Shown: one piece after another, positions 25,171 to 34,357 of the stretch
How the letters are laid out: every line of letters starts with the position of its first letter
Numbering within the stretch: position 1 is the stretch's first letter
Assembly: GCA_002405475.1 (NCBI GenBank)
Contig: DHLX01000036.1
Span: 4,099-68,098, forward strand
Source of the DNA: Burkholderiales bacterium UBA4657
GTDB lineage: Bacteria > Pseudomonadota > Gammaproteobacteria > Burkholderiales > Burkholderiaceae_E
Reading direction: 5' to 3'
Length of the DNA: 64,000 nucleotides
Notes under the pieces: generated by a model
What the model saw: the letters and a program-made list of their open reading frames with translations, nothing else
Told to the model about the DNA's origin: nothing
The model's database searches: none
Made by a program: the position numbers and the translations under genes

Positions 25171-26508
25171 TTATTCGCTGACTTTTTTCAGTGTCAGGCA
25201 TAACAGTAGTGAGGCCAAGGTCAGCCCGGCAATGTTGGCCGCCCAAAAACCTGCTGCACCTTGTAAGCCTGGCGGCACCTGAGCACTCAGATTAAACGCC
25301 AGCGTGTAGCCAAGCCCAAGGCCTACACCCCAGACACACAAGGCATAGATCAGCATTGGCAAGGTTGCAACCTTGTAGGCGCGTAGTGTAAATGCGGCGA
25401 CCGTCTGGCACGAGTCGAGCACGTGGTAACTGAGCGACAGCGCCAGCAAACCGAATGCGGCCTGGACTATCACCGGGTCTGAAGAGTAGGCCCTGAGCAG
25501 CGGTTCTCGTAAAGTCCACAATAGTAGCGCCATGACTATGGCAAGCACGGTGGCTAACACAATGCCATGCCAACCCAGTTGTCGCGCTTGTGCGCGCTGT
25601 CCGGCACCTACGGTTTGCGCCACCAGTGTGCTGGCGGCCTGCCCCAGCGCGAGTGGTGTCATGAACAGTACGGTCGATAAATTCGCGGCTATCTGATGCC
25701 CGGCAACCGGTACCGCCCCAAGCCGTGCAATAAACAGGGCCATAAAGGTGAAGCCACTGACTTCAATCAGGTACGCTGCTCCCATTGGTAAACCCAGACG
25801 CAATAATTCGCGTTGTGCTGGCCAGGTGGGTTTTTTCCAGCCGTCCCGACCCAGTTCAAATTTTTGATAAAAACTGTCCCACTTCAGGCACCCCAGACTG
25901 ACCAGAAACATGCCCCACATGACCAGGGCAGTAGCCCAGGCGCAGCCGGGTGCGCCCCACCCCAGCTCGAAAATCAGGAGCCAGTTCAACGCTACTTTGA
26001 ATGCCAGTGCGCCCAGTTGTATGCGCATCGTGATTCGGGGTCGTGACAAGGCAGTATTGAAACTGGCAAACAGGCGAAAGCCAATCGCGGCTGGAACCGC
26101 TACCACCAGTCCCCACAAATAATGCGCTATGGTGCGCCCCAGTTCCGGGCTGGCACGGGTCAGTTGCAGCCACGGCCAGGTCCAGGCCAGACACAATGCC
26201 GCCACCAGGGCTACTGCCGCCGCCAGCCAGGCAGCTTCGCGTAGCATTCGGCCAATTTCATGCACTCGGCCTGCACCATACAATTGCCCAACAATGGGTG
26301 AAACGGCCTGCACCACGCCCTGCGACCCGACAAAGACCGTAATATAAGCAGCACTACCGACTGCCAGCGCCGCCAGATCTTGCGCGGACGTACGGGCAAT
26401 CATGGCCGTGTCTATCACGCCATAGACAATGACCGCCAATTGCCCGACCCACACCGGCGTCGCCAGGGCGATAATGCGTTTGGCGTTGTGCCAGAACGTT
26501 CTAATCAT
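25171..26508 (-). CDS. MATE-family efflux transporter
   Basis: The 445 residues span twelve membrane helices with two related halves, each beginning with the MATE-type segment (VWVGQLAVIVYGVIDTAM and GLPMGAAYLIEVSGFTF). It is closest to NorM/DinF-like multidrug and toxic compound extruders driven by Na+ or H+. It overlaps the upstream glycosyltransferase-like gene by eight bases, so they are probably co-translated, which raises the possibility that it moves something related to that enzyme. Confidence 0.9.
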   Translation of the reverse strand: MIRTFWHNAKRIIALATPVWVGQLAVIVYGVIDTAMIARTSAQDLAALAVGSAAYITVFVGSQGVVQAVSPIVGQLYGAGRVHEIGRMLREAAWLAAAVALVAALCLAWTWPWLQLTRASPELGRTIAHYLWGLVVAVPAAIGFRLFASFNTALSRPRITMRIQLGALAFKVALNWLLIFELGWGAPGCAWATALVMWGMFLVSLGCLKWDSFYQKFELGRDGWKKPTWPAQRELLRLGLPMGAAYLIEVSGFTFMALFIARLGAVPVAGHQIAANLSTVLFMTPLALGQAASTLVAQTVGAGQRAQARQLGWHGIVLATVLAIVMALLLWTLREPLLRAYSSDPVIVQAAFGLLALSLSYHVLDSCQTVAAFTLRAYKVATLPMLIYALCVWGVGLGLGYTLAFNLSAQVPPGLQGAAGFWAANIAGLTLASLLLCLTLKKVSE

Positions 26509-28192
26509 GCCGTTGATAGAGCACGAAACGTTCGCCGCGCTCTTTCAGACGCCGGCCTTCCCACACCACGCGCCAATGCTTGTCGACTCTGGGTCGTGAT
26601 TCGGGGTCGGGCAGATATTGCAATAAATAATCGCAACTTCGACCAAAACGTAAGTCGTGCAAATAAGCCAATGAACTACGTTCATCGTGGCCCAAGCCAT
26701 CGGCCTGAATGCAGGCATTGGCCGGGACTTGTGCCCGTAGCTGGGCAGATACAGCGCGATACGACTTCAGGTAATTGACGTAGGGCTGGTGCAGGGTCAT
26801 GAATAAGCACCATACTAATGCTATGCCGGAGGAGGATAGGACTGCGGTACGCCATACCGCAACCGAGCGCGAACGGATACGCCAGCTGACGACCCAGGCC
26901 CACCACAACGTAGCCAGTAGCGCTGCGGCAAAATAAAGGGGGTAAAAATCGAAACCATACCCTGGTGCCAGTTTGGCAAAATTGTTCGCTATCTTGGGTG
27001 GCCAGCCGGTCATGGTGGCTGTCCAGCTCAGCCAGATCAGTGCAGCAAAAACAGAAAAGGCCAGGAGTGCAAACCAGTCAATCAAATTGGCCAGGCCGCG
27101 TTTTAGCACGGGCAGACCCAGCCCGGCCAGCAGTACCAGCGGAGGAGTCAGAAATACCATCGAGACCTGGGTCGGAGCGCGACCTAGCAACAGGTAAACC
27201 AGGCCTATGACCAGCCACCAGCGCGTCAGGGCAAACACGGCGGCTGAGTCATGCCGGCGCCAGGTCCACCAGGTTATCAGGGCCACTGGCCATAGCGGCC
27301 ACCAGAACCAGGGCATATTACGCAGGTAATAGCTCCAGGTCTCGATACGCAGCCAGCCCCATTCCGGCTTTTGCATCTCAAGCCACACTGCCAGATAGCG
27401 ATTGCCGCCAGGAATAGCATCGGTCGCCATGACCCAAAGGCTCATGAGCATGGCAGGAACGAGCAGGGCCACTACCAGCCAGTGCCACCCCAGGTGACGC
27501 CAGTCTTTGGCGCGTAACATCAGCACAAACGCCACCAGGACGGGCACCAATGCCGCAGCCACGCCTAGGGATAACAATATCAACCAGATACAAAGCCCAA
27601 AGATCCAGGCGCCTTGCCAGGGTTTGTCCAGGGCGCGTATCAGGCCAAATGCGGCTCCGGCAGAGGCCATGAGCACAAACGGTTCCATCACGGTTTGGTG
27701 AGCATTGACCAGCAGGCCGAGCGTGGCCAGCGATAGCAGCAAACCACCATCGGCGACGGCCCGGCCATAATCGCGCGGTGCCGGCTGACCACCAAAGGCC
27801 ATGGTCTGGGGCTGTACATCGGCACGACGTGCCAGCAGGTATAAGCCGTACCACAACGCAGCAGCTGCTATGCCGAGCTGGAACAAGACCGCAAGCCGGG
27901 CTGCCTCATCGGCAGGTAATAACCACTCGGTAGCAGCAATAACCACGGCGCCCGGCCAGTAGGTCGCAGGCCCGGGGTCGAGCAAACCCAGCCCCAGGGC
28001 ATTGGGCAACAGCCAGTCATGCCAGTCGCCTCCTGCCATGGTCCACATAATGCCAAAGCCGGTGGCATCATCGCCGCGCCATGGGTCACGCCCAAACAAG
28101 CCTGGCAAGGCGTACATGAGCATCACTGCCCACAAGGCCCAGCGTGGCAGTTTTTGTACAGCAGGGGCGGTCAGTCGTAAAGGATGTACCAT
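26501..28192 (-). CDS. ArnT/GT39-like membrane glycosyltransferase
   Basis: The 563 residues have about twelve hydrophobic segments. The first periplasmic loop begins GRDPWRGDDATGFGIMWTMA, the acidic loop typical of ArnT and protein O-mannosyltransferase (GT-C) enzymes. The C-terminal 90 residues form a soluble periplasmic tail. GT-C enzymes transfer a sugar from a polyprenyl-phosphate donor to lipid A or protein. No donor-synthesis genes are nearby. The acceptor is unknown. Confidence 0.78.
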   Translation of the reverse strand: MVHPLRLTAPAVQKLPRWALWAVMLMYALPGLFGRDPWRGDDATGFGIMWTMAGGDWHDWLLPNALGLGLLDPGPATYWPGAVVIAATEWLLPADEAARLAVLFQLGIAAAALWYGLYLLARRADVQPQTMAFGGQPAPRDYGRAVADGGLLLSLATLGLLVNAHQTVMEPFVLMASAGAAFGLIRALDKPWQGAWIFGLCIWLILLSLGVAAALVPVLVAFVLMLRAKDWRHLGWHWLVVALLVPAMLMSLWVMATDAIPGGNRYLAVWLEMQKPEWGWLRIETWSYYLRNMPWFWWPLWPVALITWWTWRRHDSAAVFALTRWWLVIGLVYLLLGRAPTQVSMVFLTPPLVLLAGLGLPVLKRGLANLIDWFALLAFSVFAALIWLSWTATMTGWPPKIANNFAKLAPGYGFDFYPLYFAAALLATLWWAWVVSWRIRSRSVAVWRTAVLSSSGIALVWCLFMTLHQPYVNYLKSYRAVSAQLRAQVPANACIQADGLGHDERSSLAYLHDLRFGRSCDYLLQYLPDPESRPRVDKHWRVVWEGRRLKERGERFVLYQRHD

Positions 28193-28204
28193 GCAGCAAG
28201 ACTA

Positions 28205-28234
28205 CAACAAAAAAGGCAGCCCTGAGGCTGCCTT
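28205..28234 (-). terminator. Rho-independent terminator after rpmE2
   Basis: On the minus strand the sequence reads AAGGCAGCC-TCAG-GGCTGCCTT followed by further T residues. This is a nine-pair stem (28213-28221 with 28226-28234), a four-base loop and a T-rich tail, directly after the rpmE2 stop and before the glycosyltransferase gene. Confidence 0.85.
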
Positions 28235-28255
28235 GCTATTACACACAACGCGGAC

Positions 28256-28513
28256 TCACGCTGCCTTACCAGTGCGATTGCCGAATTTCTGACGGAATTT
28301 TTCGATACGGCCGGTCTCGATGACGCGCTGTTGTGCGCCAGTAAAGAACGGGTGCGATTCGGAGGTGGTATCACACTTGAACAAGGGATAGGTCTTGCCA
28401 TCGATCTCGATGGTTTCCTTGCTTTGCAGTGTGGAACGGGTAATAAACTCGAAGCCGTTGCTCATGTCCTGAAACACGACTTCGCGGTAATTGGGGTGTA
28501 TGCCTTCTTTCAT
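28256..28513 (-). CDS. rpmE2: Ribosomal protein L31, type B
   Basis: 85 residues from MKEGIHPNYREV; the longer ORF start is not used. It lacks the zinc-binding cysteines of the A-type, so this is the zinc-free C-minus paralogue. Hallmarks are VVFQDMSNGFEF and SHPFFTGAQQ. In many bacteria the type B form replaces type A when zinc is scarce. It is transcribed alone between rho and a clear terminator. No Zur box was obvious upstream. Confidence 0.96.
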   Translation of the reverse strand: MKEGIHPNYREVVFQDMSNGFEFITRSTLQSKETIEIDGKTYPLFKCDTTSESHPFFTGAQQRVIETGRIEKFRQKFGNRTGKAA

Positions 28514-28599
28514 CTGTTCAGTCCTGTCAAGTAAGGTCGCCAGTGCATTTATTTGCACCACGTGCCAGAGGTTTACAAAGCCTTGAATTATAACGGAAA

Positions 28600-29865
28600 T
28601 CAGCCGCCGCGTCGCATCATGTCGAAAAATTCGGCATTGTTCTTGGTGTCGCGCATTTTGCCCTGGATGAATTCCATGGCCTCAATCTCGTCCATATCGT
28701 AAATCAGCTTGCGCAGAATCCAGATTTTTTGCAGCAATTCCTTGGGAATGAGCAGTTCTTCGCGCCGTGTACCTGACTTGTTCAGGTTAATGGCCGGGTA
28801 AACACGTTTTTCTGCCAGACGCCGCTCGAGGTGTACTTCCATGTTGCCGGTGCCCTTGAATTCTTCATAAATCACGTCATCCATGCGCGACCCGGTTTCA
28901 ATCAGGGCGGTAGCAATAATCGTCAGGGAACCGCCCTCTTCGATATTACGCGCCGCACCAAAAAAGCGTTTTGGACGTTGCAGGGCATTGGCATCAACGC
29001 CACCTGTCAGCACCTTACCCGAGGTCGGCACCACGGTGTTATAAGCGCGTGCCAGGCGGGTAATGGAGTCGAGCAGGATCACCACGTCCTTTTTCATTTC
29101 GACCAGACGCTTGGCTTTTTCAATCACCATTTCTGCGACCTGCACATGGCGCGTGGCGGGTTCATCAAACGTCGAACTGATCACTTCGGCGCCACGCACC
29201 GAACGCTGCATTTCGGTCACTTCTTCCGGGCGCTCATCGACCAGCAAAATGATCATGCTAACGTCGGGATGATTGCCCAAAATGGCATGGGCAATATGCT
29301 GCAACATGACGGTCTTGCCCGATTTGGGTGAGGCTACCAGCAAGCCGCGCTGACCTTTACCAATGGGGGCAATCAAATCAATAATGCGGCCAGTAATATT
29401 TTCTTCGGCACGAATGTCGCGCTCGAGTTTCAATGGCTTGTCCGGGAACAATGGCGTCAGGTTCTCGAACATGATCTTGTGCTTGCTCTGATCAGGCGGG
29501 ACGCCATTGATCTTGTCCACTTTGACCAGCGCGAAATAACGCTCACCATCTTTGGGGGTGCGCACCTCGCCCTCAATGGAATCGCCGGTATGCAGATTAA
29601 AACGGCGTATTTGCGACGGGCTGATATAAATATCGTCGGTGCTGGCCAGATAGCTCATTTCCGGCGAGCGTAAAAAGCCAAATCCGTCGGGCAAGACTTC
29701 GAGCACGCCATCGCCAAAAATCTGTTCGCCGCTTTTGGCCCGTTTTTTCAAAATGGCAAACATCAATTCCTGTTTGCGCATACGGCTGGCGTTTTCTATT
29801 TCCAGACCAACGGCCATTTCGAGCAGCTGACTGACGTGAAGTGCTTTAAGTTCGGATAAATGCAT
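28600..29865 (-). CDS. rho: Transcription termination factor Rho
   Basis: At 421 residues this is the normal length. The N-terminal helix domain begins MHLSELKALHVSQLLEMA. The cold-shock-like RNA-binding part has DGFGFLRSPEMSYL near residue 62. The ATPase core has the Walker A loop ASPKSGKT near residue 179, followed by IILLVDERPEEVTEM and the C-terminal RRGG. The hexamer unwinds nascent RNA and ends transcription. It lies 77 bases downstream of trxA, an order known in many proteobacteria. Confidence 0.98.
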   Translation of the reverse strand: MHLSELKALHVSQLLEMAVGLEIENASRMRKQELMFAILKKRAKSGEQIFGDGVLEVLPDGFGFLRSPEMSYLASTDDIYISPSQIRRFNLHTGDSIEGEVRTPKDGERYFALVKVDKINGVPPDQSKHKIMFENLTPLFPDKPLKLERDIRAEENITGRIIDLIAPIGKGQRGLLVASPKSGKTVMLQHIAHAILGNHPDVSMIILLVDERPEEVTEMQRSVRGAEVISSTFDEPATRHVQVAEMVIEKAKRLVEMKKDVVILLDSITRLARAYNTVVPTSGKVLTGGVDANALQRPKRFFGAARNIEEGGSLTIIATALIETGSRMDDVIYEEFKGTGNMEVHLERRLAEKRVYPAINLNKSGTRREELLIPKELLQKIWILRKLIYDMDEIEAMEFIQGKMRDTKNNAEFFDMMRRGG

Positions 29866-29942
29866 GAAGAACCACCTGGGAGTTGATGGAAGGCCGCTTG
29901 ACTATCGTGAGGCAGGCCTTCGCGCGGGTATATACAAGAAAA

Positions 29943-30269
29943 TTAAAGATTGCTATCAATAAAGGCGGTTAATTGAGATTTGGATAGTGCCCCCACCTTG
30001 GTGGCTACCACCGTACCATTCTTGAACAACATCAGCGTCGGTATACCACGAATGCCGAACTTGCCTGCTGTTGCCTGGTTTTGATCCACGTCCAGCTTGG
30101 CAATGGTCAATTTGCTCTCATAATCTTTCGAAACTTCTTCAAGAATTGGGGCAATCATTTTGCAGGGCCCGCACCACTCGGCCCAATAGTCCACCAGCAC
30201 CGGGCGCTCGGCCTTGAGCACCTCTGCCTCAAAGGAAGCATCTGACACGTACTTGATCAAATCACTCAT
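29943..30269 (-). CDS. trxA: Thioredoxin 1
   Basis: 108 residues with the WCGPC active site at about positions 32-36 (AEWCGPCKMIAPIL), the cis-proline loop GIRGIPTLMLF and the closing KVGALSKSQL. A general cytoplasmic disulfide reductase. It precedes rho on the same strand. The 155 bases upstream, to the next gene, contain no RNA gene or strong hairpin that I can identify. Confidence 0.97.
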   Translation of the reverse strand: MSDLIKYVSDASFEAEVLKAERPVLVDYWAEWCGPCKMIAPILEEVSKDYESKLTIAKLDVDQNQATAGKFGIRGIPTLMLFKNGTVVATKVGALSKSQLTAFIDSNL

Positions 30270-30424
30270 GTAAGCCTCGTTGAAATGGCGTTAAGCCGAA
30301 TAGCACGACATCACGCTCTGAATTAAGAAAGGTCAACCGGAGATAGAATTTGGGGGCAGATAATACAAAGTCAATATGATACGCTGGAATCGCGCCAGTG
30401 TCACTGTGTATCGAGCCATGATTT

Positions 30425-31393
30425 TCATGTTACCCAGGAAGTCACCGACAGCATCAACAATAGAATCAACCACAACACCATGGCACGCCACACCAGCCCT
30501 ACAGCGCTGCGTAAATGCCCGGGCTCAACCTCCATGCCAGAACCAGGCTCCACACTAGCCTCCATTTCCAGGCCAGATTCTGCCATGACGACCTGCTGCG
30601 TTGGCAATGGATTATCGATACCACCACCCAGGCGTATACCCATGGCGCCAGCACCCGCCGCTAAAACCACACCTTCAGAGGGGTCTTGCCAACGCCCGGC
30701 TTCATGGCGCCAGCCATACATGGCGTCTTCAAAATTACCCACGATGGCAAAACCTACCGCCGTGAAGCGCGTTGGTAACCAGTCAACCAAGGTATAGGCA
30801 CGTTGAGCGAAATCGGCAAACGGGCTATCAGGCGACTGTCGACGCCAGGCTCGGGCTGCGACTTGTGCAACCCGGTACATGACAGCACCAGTAGGGCCTG
30901 GCAACAGCACAAACCAGAAAAAAACACCAAAAACATGACGGTGCGACAACATCAGGGCACGCTCAATCGCATGCCTTGCGACCTCACCCGGTGTCAATCG
31001 GTCAGCAATAAATCCCGGATCGACATCACGCATCCACTCGCCCAGAATTTTGCGCGCCAGCGGCAAGTCTCCATTTTCCAGTGCCAACTGAATTTCGGTG
31101 TAGGCGTGACTGAACTGACGAAAGCCCAGGGTCAGATACAAAAAAATGACATTGACCAGCAGCGCCAGTGCCCAATTGATCTCCAGAGCCAGCCAGTACA
31201 CGCCGCCACTTGTGAGTAAGGCTAACAACATCAGAGCCCACCATGCCAGAACGCCATGCTGCCGTTCACCAGCATTGAAATAGCGTTCCAGTGACAGCAC
31301 CACACCTTGCGTAGCGGTATAAACCGGGTTACGCATCGGTAGCGGCTTGATTTGCTCGATGATGAGCGCGATCAGTACAGAGATAAAACCCAT
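30425..31393 (-). CDS. CobD/CbiB-like (AmpE-related) membrane protein
   Basis: The 322-residue protein has four or five membrane helices and a start like IALIIEQIKPLPMRNPVY. CobD/CbiB and AmpE share this layout: a hydrophobic N-terminus, a long cytoplasmic stretch and an HVFGVFFWFVLLPGPTGAV helix. Betaproteobacteria carry this form without other cobalamin genes, so adenosylcobinamide synthesis is unlikely. An AmpE-like role in cell-wall sensing is an alternative. There are no cobalamin genes in the window. Confidence 0.7.
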   Translation of the reverse strand: MGFISVLIALIIEQIKPLPMRNPVYTATQGVVLSLERYFNAGERQHGVLAWWALMLLALLTSGGVYWLALEINWALALLVNVIFLYLTLGFRQFSHAYTEIQLALENGDLPLARKILGEWMRDVDPGFIADRLTPGEVARHAIERALMLSHRHVFGVFFWFVLLPGPTGAVMYRVAQVAARAWRRQSPDSPFADFAQRAYTLVDWLPTRFTAVGFAIVGNFEDAMYGWRHEAGRWQDPSEGVVLAAGAGAMGIRLGGGIDNPLPTQQVVMAESGLEMEASVEPGSGMEVEPGHLRSAVGLVWRAMVLWLILLLMLSVTSWVT

Positions 31394-31423
31394 GGCGTCA
31401 TTATGCTGTTAGCTTGCGGCAGA

Positions 31424-32134
31424 TCAGATCTGCGCGCGTAAAAAAAGGTATAAATTTCGCAACATGGCGGCCGTAGCACCCCAGATGAAATAATTCCGAC
31501 CGGCCTGCTGCCACGGCATGGCATAGAAATGCCGGACATTTTCTATCATCTGCTCTTGGCGCAGTTCCGACCAGCGCACTTGTCTTTTTTCATGATGCGC
31601 CGGATTCATCAAAAAAGACAAAGGCGTTTCAAATACCTCGGCCACTTCATTCGGGTCAGGGGTCCAGACCGTGTCGGTTTGCACCAAAGCCACCACGGGC
31701 GTGACCCGATAGCCGGTAGCAGTCAAATAATCGGGTAACAAACCTAACACTTCGACCTGATGCAGCGCCAGCCCGATCTCTTCATTAGCCTCACGCAGGG
31801 CGGTTTGTTGCGGTGTTTTGTCCTCAGGTTCCTGCCTCCCTCCCGGGAAACTGATCTGACCCCCATGGTCGTGCAAGTGCGCGGTTCTTTGCGTCAGTAC
31901 GACTTGTAATTGTCCAGCACGAGGCACGACCGGAATCAATACAGATGCCGGTTTAAGCTGTTGCGTATGCTCTCGACGAACCGCCTGAACGACATCATCG
32001 CCGTACTCTGGTACCCACGTTGGATCGCGCCCGAACGCCTGCCTGAAGCCTGCTGACGACAGCAGGTATGAACTCAGAACCGGCTGATCACTACCCCGCT
32101 CAACCAGCAGGGCAGTTTCAGGATCAAACGACAA
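31424..32134 (-). CDS. Nudix hydrolase, CoA pyrophosphatase type
   Basis: 236 residues. The Nudix box GGRQEPEDKTPQQTALREAN, continuing into EEIGL, is near residue 100. It is preceded by SFPGG and by a UPF0035-like strand VLTQRTAHLHDHGGQI typical of NudL/YeaB. These enzymes hydrolyse CoA or its derivatives to 4'-phosphopantetheine and 3',5'-ADP. It lies ten bases after rplS on the same strand and may be read with the ribosomal operon. Confidence 0.9.
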   Translation of the reverse strand: MSFDPETALLVERGSDQPVLSSYLLSSAGFRQAFGRDPTWVPEYGDDVVQAVRREHTQQLKPASVLIPVVPRAGQLQVVLTQRTAHLHDHGGQISFPGGRQEPEDKTPQQTALREANEEIGLALHQVEVLGLLPDYLTATGYRVTPVVALVQTDTVWTPDPNEVAEVFETPLSFLMNPAHHEKRQVRWSELRQEQMIENVRHFYAMPWQQAGRNYFIWGATAAMLRNLYLFLRAQI

Positions 32135-32143
32135 GTTTTGACC

Positions 32144-32527
32144 TTATTCCTTGGCAACAGCGGCCGCCGACTTGCCCGGCAGTTTTTCCTTGATACGTGC
32201 CGACTTGCCTGAACGACTGCGCAGATAATAAAGCTTAGCGCGACGCACATCACCACGACGTTTCACTTCAATAGAGGCGATGAGTGGTGAATACAACTGG
32301 AAAGTACGCTCGACTCCCTCACCAGACGAAATCTTACGTACTATGAAATTCGAGTTTAAACCACGATTGCGCTTGGCAATGACCACGCCTTCGTAGGCCT
32401 GTACACGCTTGCGGTTTCCTTCCACCACATTGACGTTGACAATTACTGTGTCGCCAGGCCCGAATTCGGGCAGGTTTTTGCCCAATCGGGCGATTTCTTC
32501 TTGTTCCAGGACTTTGATCAGATCCAT
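32144..32527 (-). CDS. rplS: Ribosomal protein L19
   Basis: 127 residues from MDLIKVLEQEEIARL. The longer ORF start at 32560 is ignored because it adds a non-conserved leader. The core FGPGDTVIVNVNVVEG and the RRGDVRRAKLYYLR segment are diagnostic. It is the last member of rpsP-rimM-trmD-rplS. Between trmD and the start lies a perfect TGTGCG-T-CGCACA inverted repeat at 32568-32580. Confidence 0.97.
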   Translation of the reverse strand: MDLIKVLEQEEIARLGKNLPEFGPGDTVIVNVNVVEGNRKRVQAYEGVVIAKRNRGLNSNFIVRKISSGEGVERTFQLYSPLIASIEVKRRGDVRRAKLYYLRSRSGKSARIKEKLPGKSAAAVAKE

Positions 32528-32590
32528 GGCTTTCTCCATTTGACCATCATGCTGCGACATTTTATTGTGTGCGTCGCACAGAGGATGGGG

Positions 32591-33361
32591 TTAAACACTG
32601 TCTGGCAACTTCGCCAGACGACTCAACAACTGCTCATCTTGTCTGCTCAATTGACCTGAGTCACGAGCCAACGCAATGAGATCGGGTCGTTTCGCCAGGG
32701 TTGTAAGCAACGCCTGTTCACGACGCCATTCGGCAATTTTCGCATGATGCCCTGACAATAATATCTCAGGTACCGTACGACCACGCCAAACTTCCGGACG
32801 GGTGTAATGCGGACAATCCAGCAAAGCCCCGGTTTGCTCATCAGCGAAGCTGTCCTGCATCGCCGACTGAGCGTCATTCAACACCCCAGGCAACCAGCGG
32901 ATGATCGCATCCATGACTGCCATGGCCGCAATTTCACCGCCTGACAAAACAAAATCGCCGAGGCTGACCTCTTCATCGATCAAAGCGTCTTGTACTCTTT
33001 GATCTATTGCTTCATAACGACCACAAACCAAAATCAGTCGTGAATGCTGTTCGGCCCAGTGGCGCAGCCGCTGTTGCGTTAGTACTTTGCCCTGAGGCGA
33101 CAGCAACAGTACCGGTGCCGGAAGCGGCTGTGAGCTCTGTGCGGACTCTATTGCCCGCGCCATGGGTTCGGCCAGCATCACCATCCCCGGACCACCACCA
33201 AATGGTCGATCATCGACGCGCCGGTAAGGGTCAGCGCTGTAATCACGAGGATTCCAGCTCTGCCATTGCCACAATCCCTGCTGCCAAGCACGCGCCGTAA
33301 TACCGGACTCGGTAATCGCCCGAAACATTTCAGGGAACAGGCTTACCACCTCAAACCGCAT
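32591..33361 (-). CDS. trmD: tRNA (guanine37-N1)-methyltransferase
   Basis: The 256-residue SPOUT enzyme methylates G37 next to the anticodon and prevents frameshifting. Motifs: RPFGGGPGMVM near residue 52, RYEAIDQRV near 115, and the knot residues LSGGEIAAM and LLDCPHYTRPEVW. It occupies the usual third place of the ribosomal operon, 25 bases after rimM. Confidence 0.97.
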   Translation of the reverse strand: MRFEVVSLFPEMFRAITESGITARAWQQGLWQWQSWNPRDYSADPYRRVDDRPFGGGPGMVMLAEPMARAIESAQSSQPLPAPVLLLSPQGKVLTQQRLRHWAEQHSRLILVCGRYEAIDQRVQDALIDEEVSLGDFVLSGGEIAAMAVMDAIIRWLPGVLNDAQSAMQDSFADEQTGALLDCPHYTRPEVWRGRTVPEILLSGHHAKIAEWRREQALLTTLAKRPDLIALARDSGQLSRQDEQLLSRLAKLPDSV

Positions 33362-33386
33362 CAGACTCCCCCGACCCCTGACCTCA

Positions 33387-33929
33387 TTAGCCGGGCGTCA
33401 GCCAGTTGACTTCAATCCGTCTGGAGCCCAGATCTACCCGACCCACATGTGCCGCCACAAAAGGCACCCACTGCATCTCACCCTGATCATTGCGAATTTC
33501 CAGAATGGCATGAGCGCCATTATCGATGACATTAATCACTTTACCCAGGAGCGTCTGATACTGATTGATCACATCACAACCTATCAAATCGGTCCAGTAA
33601 TACTCATCTCGCTCCAGCGCAGGGAAATCCTGTCTCGACACCAAGACCTCATAACCCTTCAGGGACTCGGCCTGGCCACGCTCGACCAGTCCCTGAAAAC
33701 TTGCCACCAAACTTTTACCCTGCCAGCGAATTTGCTGTCGTATAAATAAGGAAGGAGATTGGTCTGATTTTTTTAGCCACCAGCGGCCTGCCTTAAATAG
33801 TGCCGCAGCATCTGGCGAAAAAGGTTCCAACCTGACCCAGCCTTTGATGCCATAAGCCTCGACCAAACGTGCTACGGGTAACAAATCGACAGGTGGCTGC
33901 TCGTTTCCAGGCGCAGCAGCTAACACCAT
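33387..33929 (-). CDS. rimM: Ribosome maturation factor RimM
   Basis: 180 residues: an N-terminal RimM domain (PVARLVEAYGIKGWVRLEPF) and a C-terminal PRC-barrel (YYWTDLIGCDVINQ, then LLGKVINVIDNGAHAILEI). It assists 30S head assembly by binding S19. The ATG shares one base with the rpsP stop (TGATG), implying coupled translation. Confidence 0.95.
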   Translation of the reverse strand: MVLAAAPGNEQPPVDLLPVARLVEAYGIKGWVRLEPFSPDAAALFKAGRWWLKKSDQSPSLFIRQQIRWQGKSLVASFQGLVERGQAESLKGYEVLVSRQDFPALERDEYYWTDLIGCDVINQYQTLLGKVINVIDNGAHAILEIRNDQGEMQWVPFVAAHVGRVDLGSRRIEVNWLTPG

Positions 33930-34189
33930 CAGGCTGCCTGGGTCGTTTTCTTTTCCAGATCCTTGACCAAACGGGCAACGGTCGGTGACAACTGGGCGCC
34001 GACACCGGTCCAGTAGTTCAGACGATCCAGCGCAACGCGCAGGCCCTCTTCACCTTCGGCGGCGACCGGGTTGTAAAAGCCAACTCGTTCTATGAATTTG
34101 CCATCACGACGATTACGTGAATCAGTCGCAACAATGTTGAAAAATGGGCGCTTTTTGGCACCACCACGTGATAAACGGATCACTACCAT
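33929..34189 (-). CDS. rpsP: Ribosomal protein S16
   Basis: 86 residues beginning MVVIRLSRGGAKKRPFFNI, with the conserved GKFIERVGFYNPVA block. It leads the rpsP-rimM-trmD-rplS operon. The preceding 168 bases contain a good sigma70 promoter (34317-34345) and about 130 bases of untranslated leader, long enough to hold regulatory structure. Confidence 0.97.
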   Translation of the reverse strand: MVVIRLSRGGAKKRPFFNIVATDSRNRRDGKFIERVGFYNPVAAEGEEGLRVALDRLNYWTGVGAQLSPTVARLVKDLEKKTTQAA

Positions 34190-34316
34190 TTTCGTTCCTT
34201 TGGACAGTGCGGAGGTTCAAGCGACCAGCTGACACAAGCCGGAGCGGAACGCGCTACAGTCATTAAAAATTGAATGAATGAACGACCAGCCAGGAGCTTT
34301 GGCTGCGAAGCCTGAG

Positions 34317-34345
34317 ATTATAATACTTTTGGAGCTTCGAAGCAA
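34317..34345 (-). promoter_or_regulatory. Putative sigma70 promoter of the rpsP operon
   Basis: On the minus strand a TTGCTT -35 (34340-34345) is followed after 17 bases by a perfect TATAAT -10 (34317-34322). It lies about 130 bases upstream of the rpsP ATG, outside any coding region, in the right orientation. Confidence 0.65.
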
Positions 34346-34357
34346 AAATCGTCCGCT

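Noticed and set aside
30270..30424. Possible RNA gene or riboswitch in the trxA upstream gap
   Set aside because: No stable hairpin with a T tract and no known riboswitch pattern that I can recognise.
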